A stretch of 6,076 nucleotides of DNA from an uncultured Prevotella sp. (GTDB lineage Bacteria; Bacteroidota; Bacteroidia; Bacteroidales; Bacteroidaceae), in contig CAKQDQ010000136.1 in the NCBI GenBank assembly GCA_934229335.1, positions 1 to 6,076 on the forward strand. The letters are read 5' to 3'. How positions within the stretch are numbered: position 1 is the stretch's first letter; each line of letters starts with the position of its first letter. The notes under the pieces were generated by a model. The model was not told the origin of the DNA. It was given only the letters and a program-made list of their open reading frames with translations, and ran no database searches. Below, piece after piece: positions 1 through 5,962 of this stretch. The translations under genes were made by a program, and so were the position numbers.

Positions 1-74
1 GCCTCTTTAGCTCAGTTGGCCAGAGCACGTGATTTGTAATCTCGGGGTCGTTGGTTCGAATCCGACAAGAGGCT
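1..74 (+). tRNA. tRNA-Thr (anticodon TGT)
   Basis: A complete cloverleaf folds from the first base of the window. The acceptor arms 1-7 and 67-73 pair perfectly, the D stem is 10-13/23-26, the anticodon stem is 28-32/40-44, and the T stem is 50-54/62-66 with loop TTCGAAT. The seven-base anticodon loop 33-39 reads TTTGTAA, which places TGT at 35-37 and reads ACA threonine codons. The discriminator is T74. The 3' CCA is not encoded, so it must be added after transcription. The anticodon stem has one T-T mismatch (30/42). The promoter lies to the left of the window, so it cannot be said whether the gene stands alone or ends a tRNA cluster. Confidence 0.97.
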
Positions 75-76
75 CA

Positions 77-114
77 CGAAAAAAGGACATTCCAATAGGG
101 ATGTCCTTTTTTCG
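77..114 (+). terminator. Rho-independent terminator after tRNA-Thr, probably bidirectional
   Basis: A perfect 14-bp inverted repeat (77-90 with 101-114) encloses a 10-base loop. The GGACAT/ATGTCC core is flanked by A6 on the left and T6 on the right, so a U run follows the core whichever strand is transcribed. It starts three bases after the tRNA and is the obvious end of the tRNA transcript. It is also the first strong hairpin downstream of the minus-strand regulator that stops at 215, so it may end that transcript too. Confidence 0.9.
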
Positions 115-200
115 TTGTGTGACTTACAGTTATTAAGTAAGCAGTGTAAGTTGGTTATTGATTTCTATTTATTACCATATTACCTTTCATTCATTGGTGA

Positions 201-229
201 CAAATAGGAGGGTGTTATTCCTCCTTTTG
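201..229 (-). terminator. Weak hairpin overlapping the regulator stop codon
   Basis: CAAA(201-204)+AGGAGG(206-211) pair with CCTCCT(220-225)+TTTG(226-229), giving ten pairs with a single bulged T205 and an eight-base loop that contains the TAA stop (215-217). On the minus strand it is followed only by a poor U tract. On the plus strand the following TTTTGTTTG is more terminator-like. It could slow or stop read-through between the tRNA side and the regulator, or stabilise the mRNA end. The role is uncertain. Confidence 0.35.
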
Positions 230-2308
230 TTTGTCGGTCTTATTGTCGCTGTTGCGGTATTGTGATGGCGTTACGCCGTGTATCTTCTGAAAATTACGGC
301 GGAATGCGGAGGCATCGTTAAATCCACACATCAATGCGATGTCGTTAATAGAACGTGTTGTGGTGCGTAACAGTTCCACAGCTTGGTTTATTCGTTGCGA
401 CATGATGAAGTCCATAGGCGTTTGTCCTGTTGCCGCTTTCATCTTGCGGAACAGTTGTGCTCGGCTCATTGCCATCTCGTTGGCGAACTCGTTTACTCCG
501 AAGTCAGGGTCCTTGAGGTATAGCGTCATTAAATGCTGTGCTTTATCGATAAACTCCTTCTTCTGTGTTTGGGCGTAGTCCTGAGTGGCTTGGTCGTCAT
601 GTAGAGTCGTCTCTGTGGCACTGGGCTGTAGTGCTATTGCGTCTTGTGGTTGTTTCTTGCTTTGCTTCTTTCTTTTAACGAATAGCCATGCGCCTGCGGT
701 GCAGCCTAACAACGCTATGATAAGTAGTGTGATATAAACGCTTTTCTTGTCATTACCCTCTATCGTTTTTGGCACATTTACGTTAGAGTCAATGGCGAGT
801 ATGCCCTGTTCACTGCCAAAGAGTATTTCTTTAGTCATTGGGTTCAGAAAATATGCGCCCTCGGCAAAATCGTGTTCGTAAGTGCTTACTATCTCAGCTC
901 TTAGCGTTAGGTTGTCTATACGTGTCAGTAGGTTGCCAGCAGCAACGTAAACGTATCTGCCTTTGCATATTAATCCTTTTACGCATAGGTTTGTCGTTTC
1001 GTCTTTTAGGGCATCGTGCCAGTTGCTTTCTCCATTTCTTTTGTATACTACACCGTTTGATGTGCCACACCATACGGTGCCGTCGTCTGCCATGCTGATG
1101 ACGTAACAAATACGATCGGGCAACTCTAAGGTAGTAATATTGTCCTTACGCTTGTATATTCCGTTTTCTGATGCAATCCATATTGTGCCGTCGGAGGTCA
1201 GCGTTATGTCATGAATCTTCTTCGCTATGGTGTCGGGCGTTCCTATTACATTGAATGATTTAGGATTAAGAGAAATTAATCCGCTCCACGTAGCCGCCCA
1301 AACGCATTTTCTCTTTCTGTCTTCTATGAGTTTGTAAACACGGTTATAGGTGTTGGTAGAGTCCTTTTTGAACATGATGTGCTTGAAGGATTCTTTTCCG
1401 TCAGTATTGACATATATTCCGCAAATGGTGGCTATCCACAGTCTTTTCTTAGAGTCAAGCATGAGGTGTCTTACCTTTCCTGCTTGTTGACTCGTTTCAC
1501 CAGGATAGTGGTAGGTGGATGTCACGGAGCGTTTGTCGTCAGAATATGCTATGCCATTATGGTCGTAACCTATGAAAAGCCCGTTGTTGCCATCGCTGCA
1601 GAGAGTTCTTATCGACTTACTTGCTTCTGGCAAGAATATTTTAGGCGCGTTATTGCCTGTGAAGGCGTAGTATATGCCGTTATTGGCGGTGCCAACCCAT
1701 AGTTTATTGTCTTTGCTCAAGTAGATGGCATAAACGTCTTGCGCATCAAGTTTGGCTTGAGCGGCAATGCTGCCTTGGTATATAATGGAATCCTTCACGC
1801 CTTTGGTATATTGCACAAGTCTTTTGTTTATTCTCTTCCAGGAGTGTTGCTGGTATGCTATTGCCTCGTAATGTTTCTTGCTCAGAGTCTTTTTTATGTT
1901 GACAGGAACCATTGCTTCGTCTATCTTGACGAAGTCATCGCTCTCATATCTGTAGTAAACATACAGCTGTGAGGTTTTGAAGAAAATCCACAGGGAACCT
2001 TTTTTGTCGAGGAAAAAGTGCGCGGTGCGGTTGTCTGGAACGTCATGCTCGCCTTTGCCTGGAGTGTATATCTTTATGGAATAACCGTTAAAGCGACATA
2101 GACCGTTCATCATTGAGAACCAGAGGTCACCGTTTCTGTCTTCGGCAATGTCTGATATGCGGTAGTCTGGCAGTCCTGCACCAATGTCAAAGTGGTGAAA
2201 GCGCAGCAGGTTTGCCGTATTGTCCTGCTTCGCTACCGCCTTGGTCGTGGTCAGAGTGCAGCATATCGCCAAAAAAATTATGTATAGAAAATGTTTTATG
2301 AATGGCAT
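215..2308 (-). CDS. Membrane-anchored propeller sensor with AraC-family DNA-binding domain (hybrid two-component-like, no kinase)
   Basis: A predicted inner-membrane transcription regulator of 697 residues. Residues 1-26 form a signal peptide or N-terminal anchor ending in KAVA. About ten repeats of the two-component-regulator propeller type follow, recognisable by LW(V/I)(G/A)T..GI(Y/F) cores near residues 61-75, 105-118, 203-214, 243-254, 289-299, 335-346, 375-385, 411-422, 453-463 and 495-506. One hydrophobic helix spans about 523-545 and ends in RKKQSKKQ, placing the propeller in the periplasm and the C-terminus in the cytoplasm. After a roughly 40-residue polar linker comes an AraC/XylS double helix-turn-helix (about 583-687) with SRAQLFRKMK, DIALMCGFND and the closing GVTPSQYR. 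Classical hybrid two-component systems carry Y_Y_Y, HisKA, HATPase and receiver domains between propeller and HTH. I see none of these, so signalling must be direct across the membrane. The ligand is unknown; glycans are usual for relatives. The ATG at 2308 gives a proper signal peptide and lies just downstream of a -7 box. Confidence 0.9.
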   Translation of the reverse strand: MPFIKHFLYIIFLAICCTLTTTKAVAKQDNTANLLRFHHFDIGAGLPDYRISDIAEDRNGDLWFSMMNGLCRFNGYSIKIYTPGKGEHDVPDNRTAHFFLDKKGSLWIFFKTSQLYVYYRYESDDFVKIDEAMVPVNIKKTLSKKHYEAIAYQQHSWKRINKRLVQYTKGVKDSIIYQGSIAAQAKLDAQDVYAIYLSKDNKLWVGTANNGIYYAFTGNNAPKIFLPEASKSIRTLCSDGNNGLFIGYDHNGIAYSDDKRSVTSTYHYPGETSQQAGKVRHLMLDSKKRLWIATICGIYVNTDGKESFKHIMFKKDSTNTYNRVYKLIEDRKRKCVWAATWSGLISLNPKSFNVIGTPDTIAKKIHDITLTSDGTIWIASENGIYKRKDNITTLELPDRICYVISMADDGTVWCGTSNGVVYKRNGESNWHDALKDETTNLCVKGLICKGRYVYVAAGNLLTRIDNLTLRAEIVSTYEHDFAEGAYFLNPMTKEILFGSEQGILAIDSNVNVPKTIEGNDKKSVYITLLIIALLGCTAGAWLFVKRKKQSKKQPQDAIALQPSATETTLHDDQATQDYAQTQKKEFIDKAQHLMTLYLKDPDFGVNEFANEMAMSRAQLFRKMKAATGQTPMDFIMSQRINQAVELLRTTTRSINDIALMCGFNDASAFRRNFQKIHGVTPSQYRNSDNKTDKQKEE

Positions 2309-2328
2309 GTTTAGTTCTTAATTATATT

Positions 2329-2337
2329 GCAAAGTTA
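2329..2337 (-). promoter_or_regulatory. Predicted Bacteroidota promoter (-7 box) for the regulator gene
   Basis: Read on the minus strand, 2337-2329 is TAACTTTGC, an exact match to the TAnnTTTG -7 consensus used by the primary sigma factor of Bacteroidota. It ends about 20 bases before the ATG, so the leader would be only around 15 bases. No TTG is seen at the expected -33 spacing, so the promoter may be weak or need an activator. Confidence 0.55.
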
Positions 2338-2343
2338 TACAAA

Positions 2344-2355
2344 AATAATATTATT
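2344..2355. promoter_or_regulatory. 12-bp AT palindrome upstream of the regulator -7 box, possible operator
   Basis: AATAATATTATT is a perfect palindrome. It sits just upstream of the -7 box of the regulator, in the spacer between the -33 and -7 regions, a usual place for an operator. The region is very AT-rich, so a chance palindrome is quite possible, and AraC-family proteins usually bind direct rather than inverted repeats. Confidence 0.2.
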
Positions 2356-2509
2356 ATGCTGGGATAAGGTAAAAAAAATCTCATTAATGATACTTTTTCT
2401 ACGTTTTTGAACTAAGAATGTTTGGTAAGCAGGCGACTTTTGGGGAGAGAAAGATACAGAATGAAGTTTATTAGAGATTAGATATATCCTTTCTTATTCA
2501 TATTCTTAT

Positions 2510-2518
2510 TAACTTTGC
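2510..2518 (+). promoter_or_regulatory. Possible plus-strand -7 promoter box
   Basis: TAACTTTGC fits TAnnTTTG exactly on the plus strand and is identical to the -7 box assigned to the regulator on the other strand. No clear -33 TTG precedes it at 19-21 bases. Transcription would begin near 2523-2525 and run away from the regulator towards the hairpin at 2695-2736. No known gene needs this promoter, so it either serves a small RNA or is a chance match in AT-rich DNA. Confidence 0.35.
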
Positions 2519-2522
2519 ATCA

Positions 2523-2740
2523 TGTTTAGGATAACACAAAAAATAGATACCAATATACAAAACAGCATGTAGTTATTTAACTAATTAATACGCTTGAAAA
2601 TGGCTGTTGACGCACCTATGCAGCCTTTGTTTGTAGAACTTGTAGTAGGAAAACAGTTGTAAGAATAGTGATTAAGGTGCACTTGCAAACAAGAAAAAGC
2701 CGTTTCTGACTCCGTGATGGAATTAGAACGGCTTTTGTCT
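2523..2740 (+). ncRNA. Candidate small transcript (sRNA or small-protein mRNA)
   Basis: A -7 box at 2510-2518 and a terminator-like hairpin at 2695-2736 on the same strand delimit a transcript of roughly 215 bases that antisenses no gene. Inside is a 20-codon ORF (ATG 2600, TAA 2662; it begins MAVDAPMQ) with no Shine-Dalgarno sequence and no family I recognise. Two possible pairings, 2612-2617 with 2675-2680 and 2626-2636 with 2683-2693 (the second includes G-T pairs), cross one another and would form a pseudoknot. I do not recognise it as 6S RNA, tmRNA or a riboswitch. The bounds are inferred from signals only; the hairpin may simply belong to the convergent deacetylase gene. Confidence 0.25.
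2695..2736 (-). terminator. Terminator after the deacetylase gene, bidirectional form
   Basis: AAAAGCCGTT (2695-2704) pairs perfectly with AACGGCTTTT (2727-2736). Past a bulged T2705 the stem goes on with 2706-2709/2723-2726 and 2711-2713/2719-2721, closing on the loop GTGAT, so nearly the whole element is paired. On the minus strand a GGCTTTTTCTT tail follows, about 70 bases after the deacetylase stop at 2806. On the plus strand GGCTTTTGTCTTT follows. It can therefore end the deacetylase mRNA and also any plus-strand transcript from the gap. Confidence 0.75.
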
Positions 2741-2805
2741 TTATGATAAACCTAATAGATAAAGTAGTCAAACAGGTGAAATAGTGTTCTTGTAGAGTGA
2801 TGATT

Positions 2806-4317
2806 TTAAGAACCTACATTTATTTTTATTGTGCCCTTGGATGGCTTAACGTTTACGTATCTTTTCTTTCCGTTTTGCTCTATGCAGAAAGTTAGGGGGT
2901 GATTAAAAATCTTTTTGTTAAGGTTGTTGTCGAATTTTATCAACATTGTGTTACCTTTATGTTCTACAGTAAAGAAGGTTGCATCGCGTTCTTTTCTGTA
3001 TGCCATTACTTCTGCGAATGTACCTACCCATACTTCATCTGTGTGTGCCTTGACATAATCATAGAATTGCCATAGTTCTTCTGGGTGATACCATTTGTCA
3101 TAACCTTCCGTTATGCCGTGAGTCATGGTCACTCCCCATGCTCCTTGCTTTATTAGTTCGTCAAGCCAGATTTGCATTTTGGGCAAAGTAGTCTTGTTGT
3201 TCTGTTGTCCTTGTGCCACTTGAAACTGTCGTGAGCCTATCCTTCCGTTGTCAACGGCTTGTATTACCTGTGCTGTCATGGCGTTATATGGATATGCAAA
3301 TGTCATAGGTGAGTGACCGAGGTTGGCATTAAAGGCAGAGTCGTTACGGTAAACATCTTGCATGAAAGTCTCGAATCCTACTTTTATGCAGTTAGGATGG
3401 CTCCAGGAGTGACTGCCAATGTCATGTCCTTTCTTCTCCATTTCCTTTATTTGTTTCCATGTTAGTCGTGCACCATGGCTTGTTTCTGTCTTTCCTACCA
3501 TGTTGCCTATAATCCAAAATGAACCGCGAAAACCGCGTTTCTCAAGATTAGGTGCTACCAATGTGTAGTGTTCTGCTAAACCATCATCGTAGGTAAAGCT
3601 TATGGCGGCTTTCTTACCTTCATAATATGGGGCTATAGAAACACCGTCAGAGGATTTCATGTATGTGTTGAACCATTCTGTTCCAATAGGAAGAAACAGG
3701 TTGTGACCGTATTTGTTAAGATGGGCAGTGTCGTTAGGACCTTGAAAATACTTCTTTCTGAAATTGGCATCGCGCACCTTTATTATGCAGTCTTCAGTGT
3801 AATTGTAAAGTACTGGAATGTTGTTTTGACTGCATACTTCTTGAATTACCTTGCATACTCCAGCAAATCCAGGACGGTCAATGTACCAAGGCGTTACGTA
3901 TCCAATCTTTGCCTTAGGGCATTGTGTGCGTATATTCTTTATGAACAAAGAGAGTGAGTCTTTGAACATCTTTAGGGAGTCGGTGTTATCCTTTATCTTT
4001 TCGGCATCGTTGTGACCTGCTATTATTAGCACGTAGTCTGCTGTCGGATCCATTAATTTAGCTTTTGTGTAAATGGCAGGACCGAAGTTATATTTTCCAT
4101 CGTGGGTTCTGTCAAAGGCAATGCAAGCACCATTTCTTCCGTAGTTATTGTATTTCATGCCCATGGCTTGTGCCATTTTGTAGTGCCATGTCTCTTCTTT
4201 GGGGTTCTTGTGGTTGGCTGTGTATGAGTCACCAATCACGTTTATGGTACGTTGGTGTTGCGCCAGCGTCGTTAACGCTATACAACTGAGAAGTAGTAAC
4301 GTTAGTATCTTTTTCAT
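2806..4317 (-). CDS. Secreted two-domain esterase: SGNH hydrolase fused to NodB-type polysaccharide deacetylase
   Basis: 503 residues from the ATG at 4317, chosen because MKKILTLLLLSC starts a standard signal peptide with likely cleavage after Ala19 (TLA/Q). An upstream in-frame ATG at 4356 would add 13 non-signal residues. The first domain (about 24-220) is an SGNH/GDSL hydrolase with IGDSYT (Ser31), an NYGRNG block, AGHND (Asn103) and DTAH (Asp196, His199), so the full catalytic set is present. The second (about 235-440) is a NodB/CE4-like deacetylase with FTYDDG (Asp244 base, Asp245 metal), HSWSH (His303, His307 metal), AYPYN and TMTHG (His400). The last 60 residues look like a small beta domain. 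Both halves appear active, which suggests removal of O- and N-acetyl groups, or of two kinds of acetyl ester, from a polysaccharide outside the cytoplasm. The substrate is not readable. A hairpin separates it from glmM; I see no promoter of its own, so read-through is possible. Confidence 0.88.
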   Translation of the reverse strand: MKKILTLLLLSCIALTTLAQHQRTINVIGDSYTANHKNPKEETWHYKMAQAMGMKYNNYGRNGACIAFDRTHDGKYNFGPAIYTKAKLMDPTADYVLIIAGHNDAEKIKDNTDSLKMFKDSLSLFIKNIRTQCPKAKIGYVTPWYIDRPGFAGVCKVIQEVCSQNNIPVLYNYTEDCIIKVRDANFRKKYFQGPNDTAHLNKYGHNLFLPIGTEWFNTYMKSSDGVSIAPYYEGKKAAISFTYDDGLAEHYTLVAPNLEKRGFRGSFWIIGNMVGKTETSHGARLTWKQIKEMEKKGHDIGSHSWSHPNCIKVGFETFMQDVYRNDSAFNANLGHSPMTFAYPYNAMTAQVIQAVDNGRIGSRQFQVAQGQQNNKTTLPKMQIWLDELIKQGAWGVTMTHGITEGYDKWYHPEELWQFYDYVKAHTDEVWVGTFAEVMAYRKERDATFFTVEHKGNTMLIKFDNNLNKKIFNHPLTFCIEQNGKKRYVNVKPSKGTIKINVGS

Positions 4318-4381
4318 TTCGAATAAGTAGTTTCGGTAGTTATTGGGGCGTCTCACTGTGGTGGGCGAGAGATTACTATAA

Positions 4382-4411
4382 ACGGGAAAGCTTTATTAAA
4401 GGCTTTCCCGT
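4382..4411 (-). terminator. Hairpin after glmM, likely terminator or attenuating element
   Basis: ACGGGAAAGC (4382-4391) pairs perfectly with GCTTTCCCGT (4402-4411). Three more inner pairs, one of them G-T, leave an ATTA loop, giving a 13-bp stem. It begins 28 bases beyond the glmM stop and about 65 bases before the deacetylase start. On the minus strand the tail is TTTATAG, a short U tract, so termination may be partial and allow read-through into the deacetylase gene. Confidence 0.65.
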
Positions 4412-4439
4412 AGGTTTAATATTGTTTTTTTTCTAATAA

Positions 4440-5831
4440 TTACTTAGTATAGCTATATACTATGTCCATGATTTTCTTGCCGATGGCATCAGCTTCCTCC
4501 ATGGTATGTGCCTCGCTGTAAACGCGAATGATAGGCTCTGTGTTTGACTTACGAAGGTGAACCCATTTGTCAGGGAAATCAAGTTTAACGCCATCAATGT
4601 CGTTTACTGTAACATCAGGCTGTGACTCATACATCTTCTTAACTTCAGCGAGCAGTGCGTCTACGTCTGTCTCTGGTGTAAGGTCAATGCGGTTCTTGGC
4701 GATGAAGTATTCAGGGAATGTCTTGCGCAGTTCACTTACCTTCATTCCTTTTTGTGCAAGAGAAGAAAGGAACAGTGCAATGCCTACGAGAGCGTCACGA
4801 CCATAGTGACTTTCTGGGTAGATGACACCGCCATTGCCTTCGCCTCCGATTACAGCACCAACTTCTTTCATCTTTGTTGTTACGTTAACTTCACCTACAG
4901 CCGCTGCGCTGTATACGCAACCATGCTTCTCTGTAACGTCACGCAGAGCGCGAGTGCTTGACAAGTTGCTTACTGTCGCGCCTGGAGTGTGAGACAATAT
5001 GTAGTCTGCCACGCTGACAAGAGTGTATTCCTCACCGTACATCTTACCGTCTTCACAGATAAATGCCAGTCGGTCTACGTCAGGATCTACAACGATTCCG
5101 AGGTCGTAACCGCCTTTCTTCAGCTCGTCCATGATACCTGAGAGGTTCTTTTCTAATGGCTCTGGGTTATGTGCGAAGTCTCCGTTTGCTTCTCCATTGA
5201 GGAACTTGTATTCTACGCCGAGGCGGTCAAGCAATGGAGGGAGTATGATACCACCTACGCTGTTTATAGAGTCTACGACAACCTTAAAGCCTGCTTTCTT
5301 AACAGCTTCTGCGTCAACGAGCTTTAAGTTCATCACTGCGTCGATATGACGCTGGTCAAAGCTCTCCTCACTGTATTTGCCAAGGTGGTCAACGTCAGCG
5401 TATTCAAAGCTTTCTGCTTCTGCTATTGCGAGTACTTCTGCACCGTCAGCAGCTGTAAGGAATTCGCCTTTGTTGTTCAATAGTTTAAGGGCGTTCCAGT
5501 GACGTGGATTATGTGATGCGGTGATAATGATGCCACCGTCAGCTCCTGCCATCGTTACGGCAAGTTCGGTTGTTGGAGTAGAGGCAAGACCTATGTTGAT
5601 AACATCGTAGCCCATGCCTAATAATGTGCCGCAAACAACATTTTTTACCATCTCTCCAGAGATGCGAGCGTCGCGTCCTACAACAATTTTGTTGCTGCCG
5701 TTAGTAGTTGACTTGCGTATAAATGTTGCGTAAGCTGACGTAAATTTTACTATGTCTAATGGGTTAAGGGTATCACCTGCTGGTCCACCGATGGTGCCGC
5801 GGATACCTGAAATGGATTTAATCAGTGACAT
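4440..5831 (-). CDS. glmM: Phosphoglucosamine mutase (archaeal-type GlmM, phosphohexomutase family)
   Basis: 463 residues, the normal length for an alpha-D-phosphohexomutase. It interconverts glucosamine-6-phosphate and glucosamine-1-phosphate in the cytoplasm, feeding UDP-GlcNAc and hence peptidoglycan and lipid A. The four active-site signatures appear in order: TASHNP at 104-109 (Ser106 is the phosphorylated serine), the metal loop DPDVDR at 249-254, the sugar-binding loop GEGNGG at 330-335, and the phosphate-binding loop RKSNTEP at 427-433. The N-terminal SGIRGT stretch is also typical. These loops differ from the E. coli-type GlmM loops (DGDADR, GEQSGH, RPSGTEP) and fit the archaeal/Bacteroidota branch, so phosphoglucomutase or phosphomannomutase activity cannot be excluded. 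The ATG at 5831 follows an A-rich leader without a strong Shine-Dalgarno sequence and begins exactly at the conserved N-terminus. A 131-base gap separates it from the partial gene upstream, so the two may be cotranscribed. Confidence 0.92.
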   Translation of the reverse strand: MSLIKSISGIRGTIGGPAGDTLNPLDIVKFTSAYATFIRKSTTNGSNKIVVGRDARISGEMVKNVVCGTLLGMGYDVINIGLASTPTTELAVTMAGADGGIIITASHNPRHWNALKLLNNKGEFLTAADGAEVLAIAEAESFEYADVDHLGKYSEESFDQRHIDAVMNLKLVDAEAVKKAGFKVVVDSINSVGGIILPPLLDRLGVEYKFLNGEANGDFAHNPEPLEKNLSGIMDELKKGGYDLGIVVDPDVDRLAFICEDGKMYGEEYTLVSVADYILSHTPGATVSNLSSTRALRDVTEKHGCVYSAAAVGEVNVTTKMKEVGAVIGGEGNGGVIYPESHYGRDALVGIALFLSSLAQKGMKVSELRKTFPEYFIAKNRIDLTPETDVDALLAEVKKMYESQPDVTVNDIDGVKLDFPDKWVHLRKSNTEPIIRVYSEAHTMEEADAIGKKIMDIVYSYTK

Positions 5832-5962
5832 ATTCTCTAATCTTTATTTGTTAAGTGTTACAAGTCTTTGTTGGATGGATTGATAAACGTAGTGGCTTAT
5901 GTCTTACGTGTTATTCGTTTTGCAATGGAGTTGGGGGCTGTAGGCAGAGTGGTAGATGTATT
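5832..5962 (-). other. Spacer between the partial gene and glmM
   Basis: 131 bases with no ORF of note. On the minus strand it contains TACGTTTA about 60 bases before the glmM ATG, one base off the TAnnTTTG -7 consensus, but no TTG at a suitable distance. No hairpin with a U tract is present, so read-through from the upstream gene into glmM is plausible. Confidence 0.4.

Larger units (their letters stand above)
2309..2805. other. Intergenic region between regulator and deacetylase (497 bases)
   Basis: This AT-rich gap contains no ORF of ordinary gene length. It holds the regulator's minus-strand -7 box (2329-2337), an AT palindrome (2344-2355), a plus-strand -7 box (2510-2518), two tiny plus-strand ORFs (16 codons at 2522-2572 and 20 codons at 2600-2662) and a long hairpin (2695-2736). 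The stretch 2360-2500 shows nothing I can name. The gap is long for two same-strand genes, which suggests regulation or a small transcript rather than a simple operon junction. Confidence 0.7.

Noticed and set aside
1..74. tRNA gene as an integration (att) site
   Set aside because: No repeat of the tRNA 3' end, integrase or mobile gene is present in the window, and the genes beyond it look like ordinary chromosomal genes.
122..151. ACTTAC/GTAAGT inverted repeats left of the regulator
   Set aside because: The stem is only 6 bp, competes with another GTAAG copy at 137-141, and shows no terminator or operator context.
2522..2572. 16-codon ORF immediately after the plus-strand -7 box
   Set aside because: It would start at or before the expected transcription start and encodes an unremarkable short peptide; no support beyond an ATG.
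2786..2813. GTTCTT/AAGAAC pairing over the deacetylase stop codon
   Set aside because: Six pairs with a 16-base loop is too weak; the hairpin at 2695-2736 explains termination better.
4318..4356. Longer deacetylase start at 4356 adding 13 residues
   Set aside because: The added residues (MRRPNNYRNY...) precede a textbook signal peptide that begins at the ATG at 4317, and would place polar sequence in front of it.
339..5349. Other open frames inside the large genes on either strand (for example 339-578, 894-1109, 1379-1702, 3703-3957, 4752-4961)
   Set aside because: All lie wholly within well supported genes in other frames, encode low-complexity or Cys/Ser-rich translations without motifs, and lack their own signals.
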